Part shown: one piece after another, positions 43,798 to 52,740 of the stretch
How the letters are laid out: each line of letters begins with the position of its first letter
How positions within the stretch are numbered: position 1 is the stretch's first letter
The notes under the pieces: model-generated
Seen by the model: only the letters and a program-made list of their open reading frames with translations
Told to the model about the DNA's origin: nothing
Databases searched by the model: none
Program-made: the position numbers and the translations under genes
Assembly (NCBI RefSeq): GCF_001012825.1
Contig: NZ_LCZJ02000023.1
Span: 162,334 to 226,333 of the forward strand
Direction of reading: 5' to 3'
DNA length: 64,000 bases
Origin: Paenibacillus etheri
GTDB lineage: Bacteria > Bacillota > Bacilli > Paenibacillales > Paenibacillaceae

Positions 43798-43837
43798 CGG
43801 GCCGTCTTCGGCAATAAACGTTCACCGAAACGGCCCG
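43798..43837 (-). terminator. First hairpin after the giant gene
   Basis: CGGGCCGT and ACGGCCCG pair with an inner TTCGG/CCGAA pairing, 10 bases after the stop; no T-run follows. It may protect the 3' end of the 8-kb message from exonucleases while 43747-43774 does the termination. Confidence 0.5.
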
Positions 43838-43846
43838 CCATTTCAA

Positions 43847-46800
43847 CTAATACATTATTCCGTACAACCGGTAAAGCGTAACAGCAGCTTCCGCCCTGGT
43901 GATCGGCGAAACGGGCTGCAAGTAACCGTTATAGCCCTTGAACAAACCGGCCGAAACCGCACGGGCCACACTTTCCCTGGCATAAGCGGATACCTGCGAA
44001 GCATCCCTGAATTCCGGCAATGCCTCTCCGCTGACCACGGAGCGTTCTTTGCCTGCCGCAAGCATGGCGCTGTCCAGCATCATCATCATTTCCTGACGGG
44101 TTACCGGCTGCTCCGGCCGGAACTCACCACTGCCCGAACCGCGCACAATGCCCAGCGTCCGCGCAGCATTCACATCTTCATAGTAATAATCAGCCTGCGC
44201 TATATCCGTAAAGGAATGGGAGGCTTGCGCCCGCAGATCAAACAACCGCATAATCATGACTACCGCATCCGCGCGGTTAATAGTTTGCGCAGGCGAATAC
44301 GAATGCTGCGAGACTCCCCGGATGGCGCCCTTAGATGCAAGAGCTTCCACCGCTGCCTGCGCCCAGCCGTAGCGGCCCAGATCGCTGAAACTCTTGGCTA
44401 CAGAGACAACTGCATAACGGCTGAAGTGATGTGTGGTGAATAGCATCTCACCACCTATGCTGTCATATCGTCCGCTGACTACCGGCTGTCCATTTCCGTC
44501 TTTACCGATCTGCCAGAACGTCAGCTGAGACGGGTTGAGCGCTTCAGCGGAGGAAAGCTGGTAAGGCGTGCGGAACGTAACGGTCGCTAGATTGTTCTGC
44601 CAGCTGACAGGATTTCCGTCCACGGCAGCGCCCAGTTCGACAGCCGGACGGCTGCCCACAGCCTGCTTGACGTCCTCATCCGCACCGGACAGATCCGCGA
44701 GCTTAACGGACACAGCAATCTGCTTTGCTTCTTTAGCCATGCCCGCAAACATATCGCCCGGAAGTAGCAGGCTACCTGCAGGGGTAATAAATTGGATCCG
44801 CACCTGCTTCATTGAAGCCAGATATGAGGCAGGCAGCTGCAATTCGAATATTGTCTTACCCGCAGCTGATCCGGCCTTAAACGTAAGCGTCCGCACTCCA
44901 TTGGTATCCGCCGGAGCGGCGGCGAGCGCCTTCGCTAGCTCCGCTGTGCCGGGAGCAAGAACAGACTTCGCACCGTCTGTTGCGCCTGCGGAGACGGAAG
45001 AGGCCGGTGTGCCGGTTCCGGTATCAGGGCTGGTAACAGAAGTTCCCTTCTTACTGATAACCAGCAGTTGCGTTCCAGGTACGGCTTCGTAATAGACAAA
45101 TGCACCTTCACCCTCACGGACCGGCTTCAGGTTATAAGAAGTGGCTCCCCGTGTGAGAGTAACCTCACTCCATTCTGCCGGAACCTTCGTTCTCAGTGTC
45201 AGCGGCTCATTATAAATTGCTGGGTCCAGTGCGCTCTCCAGCTTAACCTCAATTGCACCGGAAGCGGTTTTAGTAGCCTTAACTGTGGCGTTCTGTCTTT
45301 CACGCAAATATTTGCCCACCTCGGCAAAGGTACCGTTCCAAAGAGCATCTATCCGCTGGGCTACATATCCGTAATGATTGTCATACAGGCTGAGCGGAGG
45401 TGAAGACCAGCCTTCACCATCATTGCCATGGCCGGTCAGAATCAGCCAGTTGCCCTTGGCGATGCCAAAGTCGGTCCACTCATCCAGTTGGACGGCCGTT
45501 GTCGTGCTTTCAACCATTGTGCTGCTCAGATTGTAATACTGCTCTGTACTGCTGGCATTGCCGGCATTGTTGCCTCCCTGGCGCGCGGCAACGAAATACT
45601 TGGCTGCTTCTGCCGCAACCGCCGCATTGCTCGTATTGTACGGGAGCGCCAGCGATTCCGGCTTATAACCGGTCTTCTCCTTGATCCGGGCGACAGAATC
45701 CTTGAACTCGGAGGACACATTTGACGCGCTGAGCGTGGTCAGATTCCGGTGAGTAACCGTATGGCTCGCTATATCGAAAATCCCTTTATCCAGCAGTGCT
45801 TTCCACTGATCCCACGTGCCCGTGGAAGCGCCAGTGTCATTATAACCATCGTCGATCCAGCCGCTGATGAGCGCCAGCGTTCCCTTCAGACTGTATTTTT
45901 CATGCAATCCGGCAAACCGTAAAACGGATTTGTAGATACCATCATCGTACATTATCGAATACGCGCCGGCCTTGCCGTCTTTCCAGGTGGTGACCTCCGT
46001 ATCCCCGATGCTGTAAAGTGTGCCCCGGATGGCTTTGGCCACTGTATCGGCTAAAGTCCAGGCTCCCTTCGGATTCGGATGAATCTTATCTGGAAAGTCG
46101 CTGCGGCTTCCGGCTGTGGCCGCGTTCACGTCGATCAGGGTTGCGCCTGTCGCTTCAGCCGCCTGCCGGATCAGAGGAATGACCCCGTTTTGCAGGACGG
46201 AGTTGACAATGCCATAAGCCTGGTTCGGATCGTCGTTGAACACTGCCGGTGGCAGATTGACAAAGACCTTCGGATGACTTGGCAGTGCCTGATACAATTG
46301 AATCAGCTCTTTATAATTGCTCAGAAACTGGTTCTGCCCCTCCTTCCAGTTCCAGGATTTCGTGTCATTGGTACCAAGCTGGATAACCACAACGTCTGGA
46401 GCATAAGTCTGGCTGGCCGCAAATGCTGCTTCGTTCCAGTATGGATCGTCGCCGTCCTTTAGCAGCGTACGGCCGCTGACGCCGAAGTTCTTGACGGCAA
46501 AGTTGCTCCCGAGCAGCGACTGGAGCTGTGCCGGATAACTCGTTACCCCGGCATATTTCAGCCCGGCTCCTGCTGTGATGCTATCGCCGACCGCTGCCAC
46601 CTTGATTTGACCTTCCGGACGGTTCTTCTCCGGAATTTTTTCCGTATACGTGGCGGGAATTTCATCCGACGGATATTCAGCGAAGTACAGATCATCAAAA
46701 TAATAAGTGCCGGGATTCCACTCCGACAACCGGATTTCCTTCAGACGGCTGATATCTGCAGAGGTCTTCATCAGTGGAAGAAACACTTTCGTCCACTGCC

Positions 46801-49800
46801 CCTTGACTGAACCCACATCGGTCCAGTTATTCACGGAGACCGTGCCGTCTGTATCCACAAAGGTAACGTGGACGGTGTTCGATCCCTGCATATCCTTAAC
46901 ATAGAAGGCCAGATAATTGAAGCTGGAAGCATCTATAGAAGCTGCGCCGCCCTGGGGCTTAATGATGACAGATTGCTTATCCGCTCCCGGTGAGCCGCCG
47001 TCTCCAGTGACTTCCAGCTTCACACTTCCCATTCCTTCAGGATTGACCCCAAATGTCCGGTCCACTGCCGCGACGGCATTCACACCCTGGCCAACCTGCA
47101 CGTCTGTCTCCTCAAAAGACTGGAACCAGCCGCTAGCACCTACAGGATACGAAGCGGGCTCCGCGCCGGTCTTGTAGGTTGCCGCGAAGAAGTTGTCGAC
47201 CCCTAGCTGCTCAGAAGCGTTCATGCCGATCCTGATCTGGGTAATCGCCAGCGTATTCAACTTCCGGCCGGACAGTGGAACGCCCTGCGCCTTCAGAAGC
47301 GGAATACTCAGCCGCGTCCATGCATCTTTCACCGTCTTCCCTTCCGTTTCCGTTGTCCAGGAACGCCCCTCGGCATCCACGAGCGTAATGGAAAGAGGTC
47401 TGTCCCCCACGCTGTCCTTGGCGTAGAAGTTCAGGTAATTGTAGCCTGTCAGATCGCTATTGATCGCGCCGCCCTGCGGAACAAATGCGGCATAAGTCCC
47501 GTCCGCTCCGGAACCGGCTGTGATCTTGAGACTCTTCGTGCCGTTGCCTGCCGCGCTGTCTGCTGCTGATTCCAGCTGCAGCTGAGCGGATGAAGATAAA
47601 TAACCCCGGCCAGACTCAAAGCTCTGGAACCAAGTCGAAATACCGGCCGGCTGCGGCTGCGTTCCGGCTGAAATCCGGTTATACCGGTTATAACGCTCGG
47701 CCAGAATATCCTTCACCTGCTTCGGCGTTGTCCGGTCCATATGATACAGGCCCATCGTCTGCATGCCCGTAATATTGGTATACCAGTTATATGCAGTCCA
47801 CCAGGCTGCACCGCTCAGCAGTCCGCCAGGGTTCGGCGTTCCGTCCTCCGCCCGGGTAGCTGTGCGGGCAAAGGCATTGAAGGTGCCGGAGAACAGCGCC
47901 GTCTGCCTTGTGTCCGAGGCGGTTTCGTCACCCGACCAGTAGCCGTACTCTGTGGCAATAATCGGCTTACCCGGATGCAGCGCATGTATGTCCTCAATTT
48001 CCTCCTGTGTCTCCAAGTCAGTATTCGCGCCGTAGAAGGCGCCGAAATACATAGTCATTCCGATGATATCCGCCGGGGAATGCGAATGGTCGCTCACGCC
48101 TTTGTACGGATTCGCCACGGCCGACTGGCCAACCAGTCTTGTTCCGTCGATAGCATGTGCAGCGTCGCGCAGCTCTTGGATAAAGTTGACACGCTCCAGC
48201 TGCCCGCCTGACTCATTGCTGACTCCGTCAAACCAGACGGAAGGACGGTTGTAATTACTGAAGATCATTTCCTCCATCATTTGCTTGGCCTGGCCCCGCT
48301 GACGCTGCAGGTCGAAGGCTTCTCCACTGAACCAATAGGCCGGAATTTCCTGCCATATGGCCAAGCCGATCCGGTCGGCATACTGATAGGTTGGCAGGCT
48401 GTGCGGAAAATGCCCAGTTCGGACGAAATTGGCTTTCAGCTCCTCCCTGATCTTCAGCAGGTCGCTATACCGGGTAGCATTATCAAGCGAAGGTCCTTTG
48501 TCACTACTGTCCTCCGTATAACCGACCCCAGTGAGGAATGGTGCCAACTCTCCATTCAGCTTAAGCTGTACACCTTCCGCTTCCAATGTACGGATACCGA
48601 ACTGGGTATAGAAGGTGTCCGTTACTGCTCCACCGGTCTTCTGCTCTACCTTTAAAATATACAGATTCGGTTCAGACGGACTCCACAGCTTCGGCTCAGG
48701 TACTTTCACCTCGATTGTTTGTACCGCCTGCCCGTTGACCGGAACCGTAAATGTGCTTCCTTGTGCCGCGACAGCTTCCGTACCCGTCAGGTCCTGCGCA
48801 TATTCGCTGAGCTGGTTACCCTCTCCGATCTCCGCTTCATAGACTGTATAGGACAGCTGAACCTGCTTCAGCGTTTTTCCCGTATGATTCAGAAAGGTGC
48901 GGACCGACAGTTGTCCATCCGTATCCAGCGTACGCACATCACTGCGCACCACATAGGTTTCCGGCATAAATTCAACATAGGCGTCCCGCAGAATTCCTGT
49001 GTAGTTGAACCAGTCGGACGTCGCGTACGGCAGTATTTCCCCGTTATTGAACGTGTCCCATTTCGGATTGTCGACCCGCACAGCGATTACATTGTCGCCG
49101 CCGTAGTTCAATAGACCGGAAACGTCTAATGCGAATGGCGTGTAGCCACCCTGATGCCCGCCCGCATATTGTCCATTGATCCACACATCCGCAAAATAGT
49201 TGACGCCGAGGAAAGTAAGCTGTGCTGGCTGCCCCTTAAGAGAGTTACTCACCTCAAAATGTTTGCGGTACCATACACCTCCCTGATAACCCGATTTGTC
49301 ACTCTTGTTTTCCGGACCACTCAGTGATTCGTAAACCACACCCTCATCCTCCGGGAGAGGCAGCGTCTTGCCGGTCCAGCTAGAGTCATTGTAACCAATC
49401 TCCTGTCTGCCGCCCGCCTCTTCCTCAAGACCGGCAGTTCTAGCGCTGTCCCGGGGTGCTGCTGACAGCTGGGAATCCAGGGTGGTTCTTTCTTTTTTCC
49501 AGTCCCCGTTTAAAGAGAGGTACGTTCTGTCCTGCTGCTTCTCGAAAGAACCCAGCGGCAGACTACTAGAATAGGGCATCGCTTCGCCGTTCACATCCTT
49601 CAGTACCAATTGCGTAAAACCGGCATTCGGGAAGCCTGCGCTTTCGTTTTTACCGAAATAAAATTCATCCAAATAATAGATCCCCGCTTTCACCGGTGTC
49701 ACCGTCACTGCACTAAGGCGTGCAAATTGGAAATTCGCGCCCTTATCCAAAGGTATAACGATCCGATTCCACCCACCTGCTATCGTCCCTCCGGTCTGCC

Positions 49801-51919
49801 AGTCTACTGTTTTGCCGCTAGCATCCCTCAACTGTACGGACAGTGTCTGACCGCCCTGCTCATCCCATACATAAAAGATCAGATGGCTGAAATTTGTTGC
49901 ATCAAACTCAGGCTGATAGTCGTATGGCAGGTTCTTGTCCGGGGATTCCTCGAGTGCCTGTGGCCTGACGACTATGCCATTCACGCCAAGTTTTGACGAA
50001 TCCTGGGACAGCACAGCCCGAATGCTAGCAGAGTTGTATGCACTCGCCGACTTCTCCATGCTGAGCGCGGTACTCACCCCGGTACCGGCCGTAATCCCGT
50101 ACCGTCCGTCCTGCCCTCTCGTCTCGAAATTCTGATACCAGACCGCTCCGATATTCTGGGTTCCGCTGATGAAGCCGGCCAGTACATCGTCTTCGGCCAT
50201 GGCAAAATACATATCATCGAGATAATACACTCCGGCATTGTAAAATCCGACGTCGACCGATACAATTTTTGTCAGGTCAATCTTCGAGGCACCTTCCAGC
50301 GAAAGCTGCATTTTTACCCATTTATTCTTGGTCGATTTGGAGGTTCCCCACGTATCCCAGACGCCCCCATTGGCGTCCTTGATGCGGAATTCCACTCCAT
50401 TGCTGCCCTGGGTGTCCTTCAGATAGAAAGCAAGATATGAATAAGCCGACGCATCGAACGTATCACCTTTTTTGGGCTGTACGCTCAAATAACTCCCGGC
50501 CGTATAAGGCCAGTCATTTTTGCCCGTCGTGACCATTACACCGGCCATGCCCGCTGCGTTGGCTATATCACCTGAGGATACGGCGGTGGCAGCGCTGCCT
50601 GCGGAGTAGCCGGTTCCGCTCTCGAAATCATTGAACAAGGCCGTGCGCTCTGGCTCAAAGGCAGGCGAAGCATCCGTTTCGTTCTGGGCCAGATAAAGAT
50701 CATCGTAGTAGTACACATTACCGTAACCCCAGTAGGTTCCGAGTTCAATCTGCTGCAGTCTGGTCAAATCAATTTTCGATTTGTCCAACTTTACGGTCAT
50801 TTTCACCCATTGCTTCGACTCCGTCTTGACCGCTGCGTTTGTTTCCGTATCCCAGACCCCGCCTTCGGCATCCTTGAATACAACATGAATACTGGATCCG
50901 GCTGCCGCTGTCGTATCCTTGACGTAGAACAACAGATAACTGAAGGGGGAAGCATCCATATACGTCGCACCGGATACGGTCAAGCCGCCCTCAGGTTTAA
51001 TTCCGGCTCCATAAACGCCGGTGTTCCAGGCTTCGTTCCGTTCCTTCCCTTCCCCGTCCGTATAGGTATTCTGCACCATTTTAAGACTGCCGGAGCTTGA
51101 GGAATAAGCAGCAGCCGCAGTGACACGCTGGGCGACCGTCGCGGTTCCCTGACCTGACAAGCCATAGCTGCCATCACTGCCGGGTTGTTCGAAGCTCTGG
51201 TACATGACAGGCGCCGACGGCTCTATGCCATCATCCGGATAAGCGGGCGGCAAAGCGGCAGCAGATTTGGCAAAGTACATCTCGTCAAAATAATAGATGT
51301 TGCCCCAGCCCCAATACTCGCCCAGCGAAATGGAGACAATCCGCGAAAAATCGAGTTTTGTCTTATCGAGCGGAATCGAAAGCCTCGTCCACTCATCCTT
51401 CACGGACAGCGCCTGGTCCGTATTGGCATTCCATTCTTTCCCGTCTGCATCCCGGATGACAACATTCGGGTTATGAACATCGGCGTCCAGAATGTAAAAA
51501 TTTAAATAGTTATAGGCAGAAGCATCATAATAGGTTGCTTCTGTAACTGTATCCTTCTGCGGCGATACCGTGAATCCGTAAATATCGGTGTTCCAGGCTC
51601 CGCCGCCGGGATTATTGTCGTTCGTCTGGATCAGGCGCACACTTCCCCGACTTCCGCCTCCCGGTGTCCGGTCTGTAACCGACGCCGTTGATGAGGTGCC
51701 GACGGCAGAAATTCCATAGGTCCCCCCCTCCCCGGCATGCTCAAAGTTCTGATACCACTTGCTGTCTGTCTGCATCTGCGGTGGTGTCTCCTGCGCGTAA
51801 GCGATTTCTCGTGCCATTCCCCCGAACACGACTGGGAACAGCAAAACCAGTGCCATGGCCGCCGCGAAATATTTGTTATGCCCCCGCTTGCACTTTACCG
51901 ATGTGCTTATGGACTGCAT
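43847..51919 (-). CDS. Giant S-layer-anchored multi-enzyme: six repeat modules, GH2, SGNH esterase, NodB deacetylase, SLH x3
   Basis: A 2690-residue secreted protein. The signal peptide ends near 42 (AYAQ). Four related beta modules lie at about 54-218, 239-412, 428-575 and 593-757. The GH2 glycosidase (about 797-1415) has jelly-roll GGVWYRKHFEV, acid/base Glu1236 in GVSNES and nucleophile Glu1324 in IATEYGYW. Two more modules follow at 1430-1582 and 1598-1748. The SGNH hydrolase (1771-1969) has Ser1780 in GDSITAG, GTND at 1849-1852, and Asp1944/His1947. The NodB-type deacetylase (about 1975-2210) has Asp1992-Asp1993 and His2053/His2057 in HTVTH. Three SLH domains (about 2510-2685) would anchor it to wall polymer. 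It seems built to strip acyl groups from and cleave a substituted glycan at the cell surface. AAAGGAG precedes the ATG. Confidence 0.9.
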   Translation of the reverse strand: MQSISTSVKCKRGHNKYFAAAMALVLLFPVVFGGMAREIAYAQETPPQMQTDSKWYQNFEHAGEGGTYGISAVGTSSTASVTDRTPGGGSRGSVRLIQTNDNNPGGGAWNTDIYGFTVSPQKDTVTEATYYDASAYNYLNFYILDADVHNPNVVIRDADGKEWNANTDQALSVKDEWTRLSIPLDKTKLDFSRIVSISLGEYWGWGNIYYFDEMYFAKSAAALPPAYPDDGIEPSAPVMYQSFEQPGSDGSYGLSGQGTATVAQRVTAAAAYSSSSGSLKMVQNTYTDGEGKERNEAWNTGVYGAGIKPEGGLTVSGATYMDASPFSYLLFYVKDTTAAAGSSIHVVFKDAEGGVWDTETNAAVKTESKQWVKMTVKLDKSKIDLTRLQQIELGTYWGYGNVYYYDDLYLAQNETDASPAFEPERTALFNDFESGTGYSAGSAATAVSSGDIANAAGMAGVMVTTGKNDWPYTAGSYLSVQPKKGDTFDASAYSYLAFYLKDTQGSNGVEFRIKDANGGVWDTWGTSKSTKNKWVKMQLSLEGASKIDLTKIVSVDVGFYNAGVYYLDDMYFAMAEDDVLAGFISGTQNIGAVWYQNFETRGQDGRYGITAGTGVSTALSMEKSASAYNSASIRAVLSQDSSKLGVNGIVVRPQALEESPDKNLPYDYQPEFDATNFSHLIFYVWDEQGGQTLSVQLRDASGKTVDWQTGGTIAGGWNRIVIPLDKGANFQFARLSAVTVTPVKAGIYYLDEFYFGKNESAGFPNAGFTQLVLKDVNGEAMPYSSSLPLGSFEKQQDRTYLSLNGDWKKERTTLDSQLSAAPRDSARTAGLEEEAGGRQEIGYNDSSWTGKTLPLPEDEGVVYESLSGPENKSDKSGYQGGVWYRKHFEVSNSLKGQPAQLTFLGVNYFADVWINGQYAGGHQGGYTPFALDVSGLLNYGGDNVIAVRVDNPKWDTFNNGEILPYATSDWFNYTGILRDAYVEFMPETYVVRSDVRTLDTDGQLSVRTFLNHTGKTLKQVQLSYTVYEAEIGEGNQLSEYAQDLTGTEAVAAQGSTFTVPVNGQAVQTIEVKVPEPKLWSPSEPNLYILKVEQKTGGAVTDTFYTQFGIRTLEAEGVQLKLNGELAPFLTGVGYTEDSSDKGPSLDNATRYSDLLKIREELKANFVRTGHFPHSLPTYQYADRIGLAIWQEIPAYWFSGEAFDLQRQRGQAKQMMEEMIFSNYNRPSVWFDGVSNESGGQLERVNFIQELRDAAHAIDGTRLVGQSAVANPYKGVSDHSHSPADIIGMTMYFGAFYGANTDLETQEEIEDIHALHPGKPIIATEYGYWSGDETASDTRQTALFSGTFNAFARTATRAEDGTPNPGGLLSGAAWWTAYNWYTNITGMQTMGLYHMDRTTPKQVKDILAERYNRYNRISAGTQPQPAGISTWFQSFESGRGYLSSSAQLQLESAADSAAGNGTKSLKITAGSGADGTYAAFVPQGGAINSDLTGYNYLNFYAKDSVGDRPLSITLVDAEGRSWTTETEGKTVKDAWTRLSIPLLKAQGVPLSGRKLNTLAITQIRIGMNASEQLGVDNFFAATYKTGAEPASYPVGASGWFQSFEETDVQVGQGVNAVAAVDRTFGVNPEGMGSVKLEVTGDGGSPGADKQSVIIKPQGGAASIDASSFNYLAFYVKDMQGSNTVHVTFVDTDGTVSVNNWTDVGSVKGQWTKVFLPLMKTSADISRLKEIRLSEWNPGTYYFDDLYFAEYPSDEIPATYTEKIPEKNRPEGQIKVAAVGDSITAGAGLKYAGVTSYPAQLQSLLGSNFAVKNFGVSGRTLLKDGDDPYWNEAAFAASQTYAPDVVVIQLGTNDTKSWNWKEGQNQFLSNYKELIQLYQALPSHPKVFVNLPPAVFNDDPNQAYGIVNSVLQNGVIPLIRQAAEATGATLIDVNAATAGSRSDFPDKIHPNPKGAWTLADTVAKAIRGTLYSIGDTEVTTWKDGKAGAYSIMYDDGIYKSVLRFAGLHEKYSLKGTLALISGWIDDGYNDTGASTGTWDQWKALLDKGIFDIASHTVTHRNLTTLSASNVSSEFKDSVARIKEKTGYKPESLALPYNTSNAAVAAEAAKYFVAARQGGNNAGNASSTEQYYNLSSTMVESTTTAVQLDEWTDFGIAKGNWLILTGHGNDGEGWSSPPLSLYDNHYGYVAQRIDALWNGTFAEVGKYLRERQNATVKATKTASGAIEVKLESALDPAIYNEPLTLRTKVPAEWSEVTLTRGATSYNLKPVREGEGAFVYYEAVPGTQLLVISKKGTSVTSPDTGTGTPASSVSAGATDGAKSVLAPGTAELAKALAAAPADTNGVRTLTFKAGSAAGKTIFELQLPASYLASMKQVRIQFITPAGSLLLPGDMFAGMAKEAKQIAVSVKLADLSGADEDVKQAVGSRPAVELGAAVDGNPVSWQNNLATVTFRTPYQLSSAEALNPSQLTFWQIGKDGNGQPVVSGRYDSIGGEMLFTTHHFSRYAVVSVAKSFSDLGRYGWAQAAVEALASKGAIRGVSQHSYSPAQTINRADAVVMIMRLFDLRAQASHSFTDIAQADYYYEDVNAARTLGIVRGSGSGEFRPEQPVTRQEMMMMLDSAMLAAGKERSVVSGEALPEFRDASQVSAYARESVARAVSAGLFKGYNGYLQPVSPITRAEAAVTLYRLYGIMY

Positions 51920-51947
51920 TACATGACTCCTTTCGACTCTCTTTATT

Positions 51948-51961
51948 TGAAATCGATTTCA
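51948..51961. promoter_or_regulatory. LacI-type operator O2 in the leader of the giant gene
   Basis: TGAAATCGATTTCA, a perfect 14-bp palindrome identical to the lacI promoter site, 29 bases before the start codon. Confidence 0.75.
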
Positions 51962-52077
51962 TTTTTAGATAAAAAAAGAAAACAGAATTATGTTTCATTC
52001 CTTCCTCTTTCAAATATATAAAATAGTTTGATCGAATAAGGCATCCAATGCAATATGACTCATTCTTATATCATTCT

Positions 52078-52091
52078 TGAAATCGATTTCA
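52078..52091. promoter_or_regulatory. LacI-type operator O3 in the leader of the giant gene
   Basis: TGAAATCGATTTCA again, 130 bp (about 12 helical turns) upstream of O2. The surrounding 35 bp resemble those around O2 (A-rich tail AAATAAAAAAAAGAAA), which suggests a local duplication. Confidence 0.75.
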
Positions 52092-52187
52092 TTTTCAAAT
52101 AAAAAAAAGAAATCCTCCCTTCCACTTCCTTCCATCACTTCCCAACTCTCTAACCCGTATAACAGGTTGAAGCGAATAAGCAATAAT

Positions 52188-52236
52188 TGTAATCGATTTC
52201 AAATCTATTATAAGAATGCTCCAATAAAAATGTCAA
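52188..52236 (-). promoter_or_regulatory. Promoter of the giant gene with operator O1 at the start site
   Basis: On the minus strand TTGACA (52231-52236) and TATAAT (52207-52212) are 18 bp apart, both perfect. The variant palindrome TGTAATCGATTTCA (52188-52201) sits at about +1. The leader is thus about 280 nt and contains O2 and O3, spaced for DNA looping with O1. Confidence 0.8.
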
Positions 52237-52333
52237 CGCTTTCTTTGATATTTTCATACTTACACTTTTCAAGCCAAGTGTATCGTTAGATCTGGTTCTC
52301 CTCTTCACTCATTGGTAAACTATTATCTCCATG

Positions 52334-52364
52334 ATATCGTCTTCTATAAACCAGAAGACGATAT
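52334..52364 (+). terminator. Strong plus-strand terminator with no assigned gene
   Basis: ATATCGTCTTCT and AGAAGACGATAT form a perfect 12-bp stem with a 7-base loop, then TTTTTTATT. No plus-strand gene lies upstream; only the giant gene, on the other strand, precedes it. It may end an unannotated small transcript starting in 52240-52330. Confidence 0.75.
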
Positions 52365-52740
52365 TTTTTATTCTCTTACGATCAGCTTCCTATATGAAAT
52401 TCCAATATTTACACCCGGAGTAATGGACTACTTTCGGCAACTTCTTTTAGCACTGAGTTATTCTTCGTTTTATAGTTCTGAAAAATCTAAGCATTATCGA
52501 AATCAGCTTTATCTACAGACGAACAGCGATTTGATTTTGTTCAGAATCTAGCACAGAACCCAACCACGACTATCACCCCGGCGCAAGTTCGCGCCATACA
52601 ATGCACTGGTAGCTTGCCTTCGTGATATCGATGGATCTAATCACTTGAGGACACAGTTTAAGCTATAAGCTACAGATGCGTCCTCATTTATTTTCCGCTA
52701 TAATGACTCCATACATATTATATAGAAAGAAGGAATCTTT
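52365..52740. other. Gene-free stretch before the rhodanese gene
   Basis: No supported gene. The open frame across 52312-52551 runs through the terminator and lacks a ribosome site. A rhodanese promoter should lie near 52690-52725 (AT-rich, with TATATTATA-like sequence), but no clear -35/-10 pair is assigned. Confidence 0.4.

Noticed and set aside
44568-51505. Many long plus-strand open frames opposite the giant gene
   Set aside because: They are shadows of a GC-rich coding region; none has a ribosome site with recognisable domains.
52312-52551. 79-codon plus-strand open frame
   Set aside because: It includes the terminator hairpin at 52334-52364 and has no ribosome site.
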